A stretch of DNA of 64,000 nt, taken from positions 1-64,000 of the forward strand of contig CACXMZ010000002.1 of NCBI GenBank assembly GCA_902768975.1, in the 5' to 3' direction. Source of the DNA: an uncultured Coriobacteriaceae bacterium (lineage in GTDB: Bacteria; Actinomycetota; Coriobacteriia; Coriobacteriales; Eggerthellaceae). Positions 16,617 through 25,421 of the stretch are shown here, in pieces. Under the pieces are notes generated by a model, which made no database searches, was not told the DNA's origin, and worked only from the letters and a program-made list of their open reading frames with translations. Position 1 is the first letter of the stretch; the number at the start of each line of letters is the position of its first letter. Position numbers and translations under genes: made by a program.

Positions 16617-17537
16617 ATGACTGAAAACATCCATGATGAAAATCTGAACGAATGGGCTGCAGAGGCAGCTGAAGCGGGGCGCGTGAACCTCAACGACGGC
16701 ACGTCGCCTAAGCGTGAAATCGTCATGCCTCCTGGTGGCGACTCTAAGGCGGCCGTATACAGCTATGGCACGCAGAAAAAGAAGAAGCACACCGGGGCCA
16801 TTGTTGCTGGCGTTATTGCAGCGGCGCTGGCAGCGGGTGGTGCTGGCTTTGCCATTGGTGGCGGCAGTCCCCTCGACCTGCTGCGCGGCGGCGACGCAAA
16901 TAATTCTGCGACGGTAAGTCTTGCTTCGACCGACTCCAGTTCGAGTTCTTCAAGTTCTACGAGCTCCAGCACAACTTCAAGCACGAGCTCGACGAGCAGC
17001 TCAAGCTCTGCTGCTTCTTCGAGCAGTTCTTCTGCAGCAAGCAGTTCGTCTGCCGCAAGCAGTGCCGCAAGCAGCACGGACGCTGCGAGCTCTGCCGCAG
17101 CAGATGCAGGCAGTGCGGGTGGAACGGACAGTGCAAGCCAAGGCACTACCGCTGAAACCCAGCCTGCTGAACAGCCTGCCGCACCTGCACCAGAACCCGC
17201 ACCTGCTCCTGCACCGGAAGTACAGCCTGAATACAGCGACGGCTCTGGTGGTAACACAGGCGGCGGTTTCCACGAAGGCGACCCGTTCTGGGGTGTATGG
17301 GTTGGTGCTTTCAGCAGCAAGGCCAACGCCGAAGCACGCCAGCAGGAAATGCGCAACCTGGGCTACCCCGACCCGCGCATTTACTGGTCGGCTGACTATG
17401 GCAACCTGAATCAGGACGGCTACTGGGTTGTTGCCGCTGGCATCTATGACAGCGAAAGCAACGCGAAATATCACATGGACAAGGCCAAGAGCGCCTATTC
17501 CGACACCTACGTGAAGTATTCAGGCAACCACAAGTAG
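16617..17537 (+). CDS. Single-pass membrane protein with extracellular SPOR domain
   Basis: The 306-residue protein has a cytoplasmic N-terminus of about 55 residues and a transmembrane helix (about 60-85, IVAGVIAAALAAGGAGFAIGG). A long Ser/Thr/Ala-rich and Pro-rich linker follows (about 100-215), then a C-terminal SPOR domain (about 225-306). The two SPOR half-repeats are visible as WVGAFSSKANAEARQQEMRN and YWVVAAGIYDSESNAKYHM. SPOR domains bind denuded septal glycan strands, so a division or wall-remodelling role is likely. The ATG at 16617 is preferred over one at 16527 because AGGCAAG precedes it. It is divergent from murT-gatD. Confidence 0.85.
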   Translation: MTENIHDENLNEWAAEAAEAGRVNLNDGTSPKREIVMPPGGDSKAAVYSYGTQKKKKHTGAIVAGVIAAALAAGGAGFAIGGGSPLDLLRGGDANNSATVSLASTDSSSSSSSSTSSSTTSSTSSTSSSSSAASSSSSSAASSSSAASSAASSTDAASSAAADAGSAGGTDSASQGTTAETQPAEQPAAPAPEPAPAPAPEVQPEYSDGSGGNTGGGFHEGDPFWGVWVGAFSSKANAEARQQEMRNLGYPDPRIYWSADYGNLNQDGYWVVAAGIYDSESNAKYHMDKAKSAYSDTYVKYSGNHK

Positions 17538-17553
17538 GCACACCACTTCCAAT

Positions 17554-17580
17554 AAAGGGCCCCACATGGGGCCCTTTTTG
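17554..17580 (+). terminator. Intrinsic terminator of the SPOR gene
   Basis: A GC-rich stem AAAGGGCCCC/GGGGCCCTTT (17554-17577) with a 4-base loop is followed by a T run, 17 bases after the SPOR stop codon. Confidence 0.85.
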
Positions 17581-17602
17581 GCTTCTTGTTTGAATATTAA
17601 AA

Positions 17603-17782
17603 GGGACTCTCGGGTAGGTATATGCGATGTCGTGAGTTCAATTATCGCAATTTTTGCTGTTGCCAAAAAATGCACTTAACTAAGTTGACGAGCGTCAAGC
17701 GAGAGCGCATGAGTGAAAACAATCCAGTGAATTGTTTTCACGAACAGCGGAAGCGGTCGCGATATACCTACCCGAGAGTCCC
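17603..17782. repeat. Large intergenic hairpin element, family I, copy B
   Basis: Perfect 21-bp outer arms (17603-17623 and 17762-17782) enclose a core nearly identical to copy A: GCGATGTCGTGAGTTCAAT, TCGCAATTTTTGCTGTTGCC, CTAAGTTGACGAGCGTCAAG, CGAGAGCGCATGA and GAACAGCGGAAGCGGTCGCG are all shared. The second inner hairpin is GTGAAAACAAT/ATTGTTTTCAC (17713-17741), unlike the one in copy A but equally well paired. The element sits between the terminators of two convergent genes, so the whole 17538-17844 gap is accounted for by two terminators and this element. Confidence 0.85.
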
Positions 17783-17790
17783 CTTTCTTA

Positions 17791-17822
17791 AAACAAAACA
17801 AGAGCCCCATATGGGGCCCTTG
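17791..17822 (-). terminator. Intrinsic terminator of ackA
   Basis: On the minus strand AAGGGCCCCAT/ATGGGGCTCTT forms a strong stem followed by GTTTTGTTTT, 22 bases after the ackA stop codon. Confidence 0.75.
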
Positions 17823-17844
17823 AAATGTATCTGTGCTTGAAACT

Positions 17845-19047
17845 TTAGAGCGCAGAAACGATAGCTGCAGCGTCGTTGGCGATGCAAGCTTCTTCGTCGG
17901 CGGCCACGAGGCAAATCTTTACCGGGCTGTCGTCGGTAGAGATGATGGTGTTCTGGCCGCGGACCTGGTTCTTTTCCTTGTCCAGCTTCATGCCCAAGTG
18001 CTCCAGACCACCGAAGATCTTTTCGCGAGCCGTGATGCTGTTTTCGCCCACGCCAGCGGTCATAACAACCACGTCGGTGTGCGGCAGGATGGCAAAATAG
18101 GAACCGATGGCCTTCTGTACACGATAGATGTACATGTCGAGGGCCAACTGAGCGTCTTCGTTGCCAGCAGCGGCTGCTTCTTCCACGTCGCGCATGTCGG
18201 AGCTGACGCCCGAAACGCCCAGGAAACCGCTCTTCTTGTTCAGCGTATTGTCGACTTCAGCCGCACTGATGCCTTCCTTATTCATAAGGAACGGAATGAT
18301 GGCAGGGTCGATGTCGCCCGAACGGGTGCCCATCATCAGGCCCTCGAGCGGAGTGAGACCCATAGTGGTGTCGACCGACTTGCCGCCGTCAACCGCCGTG
18401 ATGGAACCACCGTTGCCCAAGTGGCAGGTGATAATGCCGAGCTCTTCAATGGGGCGGCCAACCAGCTTGGCAGCTGTGCGAGCAGCATAACCGTGGCTTG
18501 TGCCATGGAAGCCATAGCGACGGATGGAATACTTCTTGTAGTAGTCCATAGGAATGGGATACATGTAGGCCTTTGCGGGCATGCTTGCATGGAAGGCGGT
18601 GTCGAACACAGCAACCTGCGGCATGTTCGGGTACAGTTCGCGCGTCTTGTAAATGCAAGCCAGTCCCGGAGGATTGTGCAGCGGAGCCAGGTCGTTGCAA
18701 GACTCAATCTTGGCCAGCACGTCGTCGTCGATAAGCACCGAGCTGTTGAAGTATTCGCCGCCGTGCACCACGCGGTTGCCAATGGCGCCAATTTCGTCGA
18801 GGCTTTCCACCGGAGAAGCTGGGTCAGTGTCGAGTACTTCGAGCAGCTTAGCCAGGCAGTCGGCTACCGTAGCGTTAGGCATTTCGTAGGTCTTCTTTTC
18901 GAAGTCCGGTGCGAAGCTAATGTTCATGAAGCCGTCTTCCAGGCCGACCTTTTCGGCCAGGCACTTCATGGACGATTCGCCCGTTTCGGTTTCGATAAGC
19001 TGGCTTTTCAGGCTGGAGCTACCAGCGTTCACCACAAGAACAAGCAT
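17845..19047 (-). CDS. ackA: Acetate kinase
   Basis: The 400-residue enzyme interconverts acetate plus ATP and acetyl phosphate plus ADP, giving substrate-level ATP in fermentation. Family motifs are clear: VLVVNAGSSSLKSQLIE at the N-terminus, NRVVHGGE, FDTAFHASMP, YGFHGTSHGY, CHLGNGGSITAVDGGKS with TMGLTPLEGLMMGTRSGDID, and the C-terminal TAGVGENS. Length matches the family. Phosphotransacetylase (pta), the usual neighbour, is absent from this window; instead htpG lies 16 bases upstream on the same strand. Confidence 0.97.
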   Translation of the reverse strand: MLVLVVNAGSSSLKSQLIETETGESSMKCLAEKVGLEDGFMNISFAPDFEKKTYEMPNATVADCLAKLLEVLDTDPASPVESLDEIGAIGNRVVHGGEYFNSSVLIDDDVLAKIESCNDLAPLHNPPGLACIYKTRELYPNMPQVAVFDTAFHASMPAKAYMYPIPMDYYKKYSIRRYGFHGTSHGYAARTAAKLVGRPIEELGIITCHLGNGGSITAVDGGKSVDTTMGLTPLEGLMMGTRSGDIDPAIIPFLMNKEGISAAEVDNTLNKKSGFLGVSGVSSDMRDVEEAAAAGNEDAQLALDMYIYRVQKAIGSYFAILPHTDVVVMTAGVGENSITAREKIFGGLEHLGMKLDKEKNQVRGQNTIISTDDSPVKICLVAADEEACIANDAAAIVSAL

Positions 19048-19063
19048 TGGAATCCCTTTCCCC

Positions 19064-21031
19064 CTATTTCATTAACTCACAAATTGCTTGGCTGAAAGCG
19101 ACCGGATCTTCCACGGGCAAACCTTCAACCAGTAATGCTTGATTGTAAAGAATATTCGTGTAACTGACTAGCTTATCGTGATTATTTTTATGAGCCTTCC
19201 GCAATATTTCAAAAATAGGATGCTGCGCATTGAGCTCCAACACGCGTTCCGACTTAATGCCTTGCGCGTCGGGCATCTGCGACATAATCTTTTCCATTTC
19301 CAAACTCACAGGGCCCTTCGCAGTTAAGGCGGCGGGCGCGTCGGTCAGGCGCGTGGACACGGCCACCTTTACCACCCTGTCGCCCAGGGCTTCCTTCATG
19401 GCGGCAAAGAGGTCGGCATTGGCTTCGGTAGCTGCTTCGGCCGCTTCCTTGTCGGCTTCCGTTTCCAGGCCCAGGTCGCCGCCCGCCACATTGAGCAGCT
19501 GCTTTTCCTGGTACTGCATCATGGTTTGCAGGCAGAATTCGTCCACGTCCTGGGTGCACAGCAGCACGTCGTAGCCCTTGCCCACCACGCTCGTGACCAT
19601 GGGCATCTTGGCCAGGCGTTCGGCGTCTTCGCCCGCAGCATAGTAAATGGCTTCCTGCCCGTCGGCCGCCGCTTCCAGGTACTCGTCGAGGGTAATCATC
19701 TTTTCCTGCTTGGCGGAATAGAACAGCAGCAGCGGAGCAAGTTCGGCAGCATAGGCACCGTAGCTTGTGTAGATACCAAACTTAATGCCGCGACCAAAGT
19801 TTTCGAAGAAAGCTTCGTAGGCTTCGCGGTCGTTTTTGCACATGCTGGTCAGTTCGCTCGTGATCTTGCTTTCGACCTTCTTGGCAATGGCGCGCAGCTG
19901 GTTGTTCTGCTGCAAGGTTTCGCGCGAAATATTCAGCGTAAGATCCTGGCTGTCCACCACACCACGCACGAAGCTGTAATGGTCGGGCAGAAGGTCTTCG
20001 CATTTGTCCATGATAAGCACGTTGCTGCTGTACAGCTCCAGGCCCTTCTTGTAGTCCTTGCTGTACAGGTCGAAAGGCGGGCGCGACGGAATAAACATGA
20101 GCACGTCGTAGCTGATGGCGCCTTCCGCGTGAACGGAAATGGTGCGCGCTGGGTCGGCGAAGTCGTGGAACTGGCTCTTGTAGAATTCGTCGTATTCTTC
20201 CTGCTTCACGTCTTGCTTGCGGCGCTTCCAAATAGGCACCATGGAATTGATGGTCTCGGTTTCGAAGTAGGTTTCCCATTGGGGGTCAGCGTCTTCTTCG
20301 GCGCCTTCCACTTCGACCTTGCGCTGGTGCATGCATTCCATTTGCACGGGGTAGCGCACGTAGTTGCTGTAGCGGCGAATGAGTTCCTTCAAGCCCGGTT
20401 CAGTTAAGTAGACGTCGTAGTTTTCTTCGTCGGTGTTGTCTTTGATAGTAAGGATGACGTCGGTACCGTGACCTTCCTTTTGGGCTTCCGCAATGGTGTA
20501 GCCCTCCACGCCGTCGCTTTCCCAAACATGGGCCACGTCTTCACCGTAGGCCTTCGTGACCACGCGCACCTTCTTGGCAACCATGAAGGCGGAATAAAAG
20601 CCCACACCAAACTGGCCAATAATGTCCACGGTGGAAGGAGCCGGCTTTTTCTTGGAGCCCCCCTTGCCCTTGCCGCCCTTTTCCTTGGCCGCTTCGGCCG
20701 CTTCTTCGGCAGCCACCATTTGGGCTTCCTTGAACTCCAGGCTGTCGGAATGGGCAATAACGCCTAGGTTCTTTTCCAGCTCTTCAGCCGTCATGCCAAT
20801 ACCCGAGTCAGAAACGGTTACCGTACGCGCGTCTTCATCAAAGGAAACGCGAATGACCAGGTCGTCCTTCTTCAGCTTGATGGACTTGTCGGTGAGGCTT
20901 TTGAAGTAGAGCTTGTCTTCCGCGTCGGACGCGTTCGAAATGAGTTCGCGCAAAAAGATTTCCCGATTGGTGTAGATCGAATTGATCATTAAGTCGAGAA
21001 GTTTTTTGCTTTCAGTCTTAAACTTGCGCAT
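19064..21031 (-). CDS. htpG: Molecular chaperone HtpG (Hsp90 family)
   Basis: The 655-residue ATP-dependent chaperone contains the GHKL nucleotide-binding motifs ELISNASDAEDKL, DSGIGM, GVIAHSD and GQFGVGFYSAFMVA, then the middle domain with the catalytic Arg loop NISRETLQQN, then the dimerisation domain. A lysine/glycine-rich insertion of about 20 residues (KEKGGKGKGGSKKK) interrupts the N-domain lid between GVIAHSDSLEF and DIIGQFG, which is larger than in E. coli HtpG. Start codon ATG with GGAAGAACC upstream. Probably co-transcribed with ackA. Confidence 0.96.
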   Translation of the reverse strand: MRKFKTESKKLLDLMINSIYTNREIFLRELISNASDAEDKLYFKSLTDKSIKLKKDDLVIRVSFDEDARTVTVSDSGIGMTAEELEKNLGVIAHSDSLEFKEAQMVAAEEAAEAAKEKGGKGKGGSKKKPAPSTVDIIGQFGVGFYSAFMVAKKVRVVTKAYGEDVAHVWESDGVEGYTIAEAQKEGHGTDVILTIKDNTDEENYDVYLTEPGLKELIRRYSNYVRYPVQMECMHQRKVEVEGAEEDADPQWETYFETETINSMVPIWKRRKQDVKQEEYDEFYKSQFHDFADPARTISVHAEGAISYDVLMFIPSRPPFDLYSKDYKKGLELYSSNVLIMDKCEDLLPDHYSFVRGVVDSQDLTLNISRETLQQNNQLRAIAKKVESKITSELTSMCKNDREAYEAFFENFGRGIKFGIYTSYGAYAAELAPLLLFYSAKQEKMITLDEYLEAAADGQEAIYYAAGEDAERLAKMPMVTSVVGKGYDVLLCTQDVDEFCLQTMMQYQEKQLLNVAGGDLGLETEADKEAAEAATEANADLFAAMKEALGDRVVKVAVSTRLTDAPAALTAKGPVSLEMEKIMSQMPDAQGIKSERVLELNAQHPIFEILRKAHKNNHDKLVSYTNILYNQALLVEGLPVEDPVAFSQAICELMK

Positions 21032-21158
21032 GGTTCTTCCTTCTTTCGTAAAAAATGAACAGGACGAATCCTGTTCACATCCAAGTGGTTCACTTTGTAT
21101 TATAGCTTGCAGCCTTTGATATACTCAAACACCCTGCAGCTGTCATGGAAAGGTTATT

Positions 21159-22088
21159 TTGCCCACACAACGCAACAGGCATGCACGCTCTACTCGTCTG
21201 CCGCGGTCGCAACGGCTTTCAACCCGCATGGGCGGGCCGCGCGTACAAAACGCACACTGGTCGACGAACGAACACCTGCCGCGCATGGTGGCCATTGCCC
21301 TCGTGTGCATCTTGGCCTTTTTGGTGGCGGGTTTTGCCTTCCGTGCCTGCACTCAAGAAGAAGTAGAAGAACCGCTCACGCCGCAGCCTTTCTACAACCA
21401 CGCGCTGTTTATTCGCAACGGGCAGTTCTACGAATACATAGACGGCGACCTAATTGTTAATAAAACAGGCGTGGACGTTTCCGACCATCAGGAATGGATA
21501 GACTGGGAGGCGGTGCGTGCAAGCGGCGTCAAGTTCGCCTATATTCGCATTGGTTACCGCGGAAGCACCGAAGGTGAACTCTATGCCGATACCTACTACG
21601 AATACAATTTGCAAGCCACCAAGGACGCGGGGGTCGAACGGGGTGTTTACTTCTTTTCGCAGGCCATAACGGTGGAAGAAGCGCGCGAAGAAGCCGAATT
21701 TGTGCTCCAGCTTCTTAATAAGACGGAGCTTGAATACCCTGTCGCCTTTGACTCGGAAATGGCAGCCGAAGGTATTCAGAGCCGTGTGGCGGGCTTAACG
21801 CAAGAAGAGTCGTCTGCGGTTGCCCAAGCCTTTTGCGAAACCATTCAGGCGGGCGGTTACGACGTTATCCTGTACGGCAATGGCCACGACCTTGGGCGCT
21901 ATAGCAGCGACTTACTCGAACGCTACCCCGTTTGGTATGCCGAATATGGCGCCTTGCCTGCGTATACCCAGAAATATGTCTTGTGGCAATATGCCAGCCA
22001 GGGGCAGATTAATGGCATTGGCTCGCCTGTCGACCTCAACCTGGACTTAGGCCCTGCGCTTGAAGCGCGGGAATCGAGCACTAGTTAG
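21159..22088 (+). CDS. Membrane-anchored glycoside hydrolase family 25 muramidase
   Basis: The 309-residue protein has a basic N-terminus, one transmembrane helix (about residues 43-62, MVAIALVCILAFLVAGFAF) and an extracellular GH25 domain (about 100-300). Catalytic-site motifs are GVDVSDHQEWIDW, FAYIRIGYRG, the acidic DxE in PVAFDSEMAA and LWQYASQGQINGIGSPVDLN. GH25 enzymes cut the beta-1,4 MurNAc-GlcNAc bond of peptidoglycan. The start is taken as the TTG at 21159 because GGAAAGG lies 5 bases upstream; internal ATGs at 21228 and 21285 lack ribosome-binding sites but would still retain the membrane helix. Confidence 0.87.
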   Translation: MPTQRNRHARSTRLPRSQRLSTRMGGPRVQNAHWSTNEHLPRMVAIALVCILAFLVAGFAFRACTQEEVEEPLTPQPFYNHALFIRNGQFYEYIDGDLIVNKTGVDVSDHQEWIDWEAVRASGVKFAYIRIGYRGSTEGELYADTYYEYNLQATKDAGVERGVYFFSQAITVEEAREEAEFVLQLLNKTELEYPVAFDSEMAAEGIQSRVAGLTQEESSAVAQAFCETIQAGGYDVILYGNGHDLGRYSSDLLERYPVWYAEYGALPAYTQKYVLWQYASQGQINGIGSPVDLNLDLGPALEARESSTS

Positions 22089-22145
22089 TATGCCGGCAGC
22101 CTAAGGCGCAGCATCGGCAGTTTCACCGTTCGTAGAACAGCAAGA

Positions 22146-23420
22146 CTAATACCCGCGGCGATAGGTCATGCCTTCCTGGACGGAACTAATAATAACGCCC
22201 ACACCAAAGGTTGCGGCGTGAATCATCTGGCCGCCACCGTAGTAAATGCCAGTGTGCTGGCGCTGCTTGCCGCTTTCTTCGTGGATAACGCAAACGTCGC
22301 CTGGCTGCGGGTCCCACACTTCGTAGCCCCAGCCAATGAGCGAGCCGGTCCACGCAGGCGCATACGAACCTGCCTGGCCGTAGCAATAGCTCACAAAACC
22401 AGAGCAGTCGAAGCCACCCGAAGCGGGCGACTTACCACCCCATACGTAGTCCCAGCCAAGATACTGCAGGGCAACATTTACCACGCGCGAACCGAAGTCG
22501 ACATTGTAGTCAACAACGGGTTCATAGTATTCGGGTTCAGGTTCGGGTTCGGGCTCTGGTTCCCAAACTGGTTCGGGCTCGGGTTCTGGTTCCGGCTCTG
22601 GTGCTGGTTCTGGTTCAGGCTCGGGAGCGGCAGGTGTGCTTTCCTGGGCAGGTGCCGCTTGCTCTTCCTGGGGAGCGGCCGCGTCGTTTATCTGGACAGC
22701 AGACTGGGAAGCAGCTTCCCATTCAGCGGTTGCCGCGGCACCTTCTTCGGCAAGCTGAGCAAGCGTTGCCTGGTCGGTAATGGTTGCCTGTGCCGCATTT
22801 CTTTCGGCTACCAGCACAGCAGCTTCTTCAGACAGGCTTTCGTACACCGCTTCCATTTCAGCCACGGTTGCCATGGCTTCGTCGTGGACGGTCTTCGCTT
22901 CGGCCGCTTCCTTGGTGGCCGTTTGTTTTTGCACTTCATAGGTGGCCTTGGCGTTTGCCATAGCCTGGCGCGACTCCTTCGAGCGCTTGACCAAGGCAGC
23001 GTCGCTCGCGTTCATGGTGTTGAGCATTTCCCAATTATTGGCAAACTCTTCAAAGGACGAAGCACCCAACAACACATCGAGGAAGGAACCCGTGCCCGCA
23101 CGGTACATGTCGTGTGCACGCATGGAAAGCTGTTCCTGGTATTCGGCAATACGTGCGGACTCACCCGCAATACGCTGGCGCGCGTCTTCCATTAAGTCCT
23201 GGGCTTCTTCCTGAGCCTGGACCGCCTTGTGGTAATTATTAGACGCGCGATCGAGCGCTTCTTGCTTTTCGATAAGCGTTGCATAGGCAGCGTCCGCTTC
23301 GGCCTGCTTTTCGCTGGCAGGGTCGGCAAAAGCCACGCTTGGTTTGAGCAGGGTTGCAGCGCCACATGCTAATGTGCCGCCAAAAAATAAGCGCCTGCTG
23401 ATTGCGTTTTTCTGCTCCAT
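22146..23420 (-). CDS. Secreted coiled-coil NlpC/P60 peptidoglycan hydrolase
   Basis: The 424-residue protein begins with a signal peptide containing a twin-arginine-like motif, SRRLFFGG, and ending AFA-DP. Residues about 30-235 are a long alpha-helical coiled coil. A Pro-Glu repeat linker (about 255-310) leads to the C-terminal NlpC/P60 domain, with catalytic Cys in FDCSGFVSYCYGQ, His in HTGIYYGGGQMIHA and a third polar residue downstream. The architecture resembles RipA/PcsB-type cell-separation endopeptidases that cut stem peptides. The start at 23418-23420 has AAGGGAA upstream; an ATG 27 bases earlier would dilute the signal peptide and lacks a ribosome site. Confidence 0.9.
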   Translation of the reverse strand: MEQKNAISRRLFFGGTLACGAATLLKPSVAFADPASEKQAEADAAYATLIEKQEALDRASNNYHKAVQAQEEAQDLMEDARQRIAGESARIAEYQEQLSMRAHDMYRAGTGSFLDVLLGASSFEEFANNWEMLNTMNASDAALVKRSKESRQAMANAKATYEVQKQTATKEAAEAKTVHDEAMATVAEMEAVYESLSEEAAVLVAERNAAQATITDQATLAQLAEEGAAATAEWEAASQSAVQINDAAAPQEEQAAPAQESTPAAPEPEPEPAPEPEPEPEPEPVWEPEPEPEPEPEYYEPVVDYNVDFGSRVVNVALQYLGWDYVWGGKSPASGGFDCSGFVSYCYGQAGSYAPAWTGSLIGWGYEVWDPQPGDVCVIHEESGKQRQHTGIYYGGGQMIHAATFGVGVIISSVQEGMTYRRGY

Positions 23421-23556
23421 CTTTAGAATTCCCTTCTTGACGAGCATGTAGTGTGTTTAATCAGGCAAGGCAATATGGTAGCACTATGTCATGCGTAGCG
23501 CAAAAGATTTGCAGCGTTTGTGCAGGTCTGGCCTATTGTCTATTGACTTAGTAGGT

Positions 23557-25038
23557 TTAGCCAAAGAAGGTCTTGAGTGTTTTTTCGTCGCTTGGTTTAG
23601 TCGCGAGCGAAACAAGCACCATGAGCACAAGGGCCACCGTAATGCCGATAGTTATCTGGTGTAGGCCGAACAGCTTAAAGCCCAGCGCCATGCTTGTGCA
23701 GTAAGCCGCCACGCCACCAATCATGGACCACAATGCACCTGCGCGGGTCGCGCGCTTCCAGAACAAGGCACCCAAAAGCACCCACACAAAGGCCGTTTCC
23801 AGGCCACCAAAGGCAAACATATTAATCTTCCAAATAACGCTCGGCGGCACGATGGACAGAGCGAAGACCGCCACGCCAACCGCAAGCGTAATAATAAGGC
23901 TCGAACGCTCAATGATGGCATCGGCAATGTGTTTGCCCTGCTTTTCGCTATGGTGAAGCCACAGGTCTTTCACGACGGCCGAAGACGATGCAATAAGCAA
24001 CGAAGAAACCGTTGAGATGGACGCCGCGATGGGCCCCACAATGGCAATGCCCGCGAGCCACGGTGGCAAGGTGGCCACGATAGTTTGCGGAATGATGTTG
24101 TCCACGCTGCCGCCATAGGCGTCAAGCGGTTCAGTAAGCACGCCAGCGGAAAGGACGCCCAGGCTCGTAACGCCAATCATCATGGCGCCCAGAATAACCG
24201 TGCCCCACACCATGGCCGAATGAAGCGACTTCGTGTCCTTGTAGCCCAAGGTGCGCACCACACTTTGCGGCAAAGCGAAGGTGAATACACCCACCAGTAA
24301 CCACTGCGTAAAGTACAAACCCAGGGGCATGTTACCGCCCGAAAGCGGCTCCATCATTTCAGGGTGGTTCGTGGCAATAGTGTCCATGACCTGGGCATAA
24401 CCGCCACCGGCCGAAAGGATGCCGCCCGCCAGCACCACGATGCCCACGAGCATGACCACGCCGCACAATGCGTCGGTTACGGCCACGCCGCGGAAACCGC
24501 CAATGCTGGTAAACAGGATGACCGCAATACCAAACAGGCACAAACCCAGCGTGTAGGAATAACCCGTTACATATTCAAAGAGCTTGGCGCCACCCACAAA
24601 CTGGGCAATCATGGTAGTAGCGAAGAAGGTAACCATAATGAGCGCCGCCGCAACTGCCAGCGCGTCGGACTGGTAGCGCTGGCGAATAACGTCGATAACC
24701 GTGACGGCACCCAACTTGCGTGAAACGAGCGCCATCTTCTTACCCAAGATGCCATAGAGCAAAAACAGGGTGGTTACCTGCACCGTTGCCATATACACCC
24801 AGCCCCAGCCAATGCTCCAAGCCTGCCCCGGGCCGCCCACAAAACTGCTTACGCTGCCGTAGGTGGCGATGGTCGTCATGGCAAGGACGAAGCCGCCAAG
24901 GCCACGGTTGCCAATAAAGTATTCGTTCACAAAGCCAGCTTCAGCCGCTGCGCGCGAACGCCTGCGTGCCAGCACGGCCATAACGAGTGCGAACAGAAGG
25001 AAAACTACAACGGGGACGATGCCTGCCAGACTATTCAT
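23557..25038 (-). CDS. panF: Sodium:solute symporter, probable sodium/pantothenate symporter PanF
   Basis: The 493-residue SSS-family transporter has about 13 predicted transmembrane helices. It contains the sodium-solute symporter segments ATYGSVSSFVGGPGQAW, GGFRGVAVTDALCGVVMLVG and ISTVSSLLIASSSAVVKDLW. It is read as PanF because the gene directly upstream encodes a YhdT-like protein, the same yhdT-panF pair found in E. coli. The ATG at 25036-25038 lies inside the end of yhdT (8-base overlap) with GGGGGTGG upstream, indicating translational coupling. Confidence 0.88.
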   Translation of the reverse strand: MNSLAGIVPVVVFLLFALVMAVLARRRSRAAAEAGFVNEYFIGNRGLGGFVLAMTTIATYGSVSSFVGGPGQAWSIGWGWVYMATVQVTTLFLLYGILGKKMALVSRKLGAVTVIDVIRQRYQSDALAVAAALIMVTFFATTMIAQFVGGAKLFEYVTGYSYTLGLCLFGIAVILFTSIGGFRGVAVTDALCGVVMLVGIVVLAGGILSAGGGYAQVMDTIATNHPEMMEPLSGGNMPLGLYFTQWLLVGVFTFALPQSVVRTLGYKDTKSLHSAMVWGTVILGAMMIGVTSLGVLSAGVLTEPLDAYGGSVDNIIPQTIVATLPPWLAGIAIVGPIAASISTVSSLLIASSSAVVKDLWLHHSEKQGKHIADAIIERSSLIITLAVGVAVFALSIVPPSVIWKINMFAFGGLETAFVWVLLGALFWKRATRAGALWSMIGGVAAYCTSMALGFKLFGLHQITIGITVALVLMVLVSLATKPSDEKTLKTFFG

Positions 25039-25345
25039 GGGCCACCCCCGCTTCTGCAGAGGTTTGCAAGTCTGCGGCGGCTTCATCTTCGTCTAAATCG
25101 AAGTCCACAAATACGCGACGCTCCAGGAACACGCACACGCCAATGGCAAACAGCCAAGTTCCCAAGGTGCCGCCTATTACCCACAAGGGCGTATGAAACA
25201 AAGTTATGTCGAGGCCCGCAAGGCCAAAGCCCAGCACGACCCACGCGGCAATAGTTGCAAACAAGGCAACGACGGTTGCTTTTGCTTCGCGATCTGCCTG
25301 AGCGAGCTTTTCCTGGTAGGACTTAAGTTTTCCGTTCGATAACAT
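25031..25345 (-). CDS. yhdT: YhdT family (DUF997) small membrane protein
   Basis: The 104-residue protein has two transmembrane helices (about 28-48 and 57-77) separated by a short loop and an acidic C-terminal tail. The arrangement KEATVVALF, then ITLFHTPLW, then GTWLFAIGVCVFLERRVF is typical of DUF997/YhdT. It overlaps panF by 8 bases. A helper role for PanF is suspected from conserved linkage but not established. Confidence 0.82.
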   Translation of the reverse strand: MLSNGKLKSYQEKLAQADREAKATVVALFATIAAWVVLGFGLAGLDITLFHTPLWVIGGTLGTWLFAIGVCVFLERRVFVDFDLDEDEAAADLQTSAEAGVAHE

Positions 25346-25421
25346 TCCTGCTCCAAATCGGGTGTTTTCCCAACCCGTCTATTGTATCTAAGTACAGCAT
25401 AGTAATATATGACATTGCATT

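Noticed and set aside
17833-19095. A 420-codon open frame opposite ackA
   Set aside because: Antisense shadow; no motif, no ribosome site, and it runs through the ackA terminator region.
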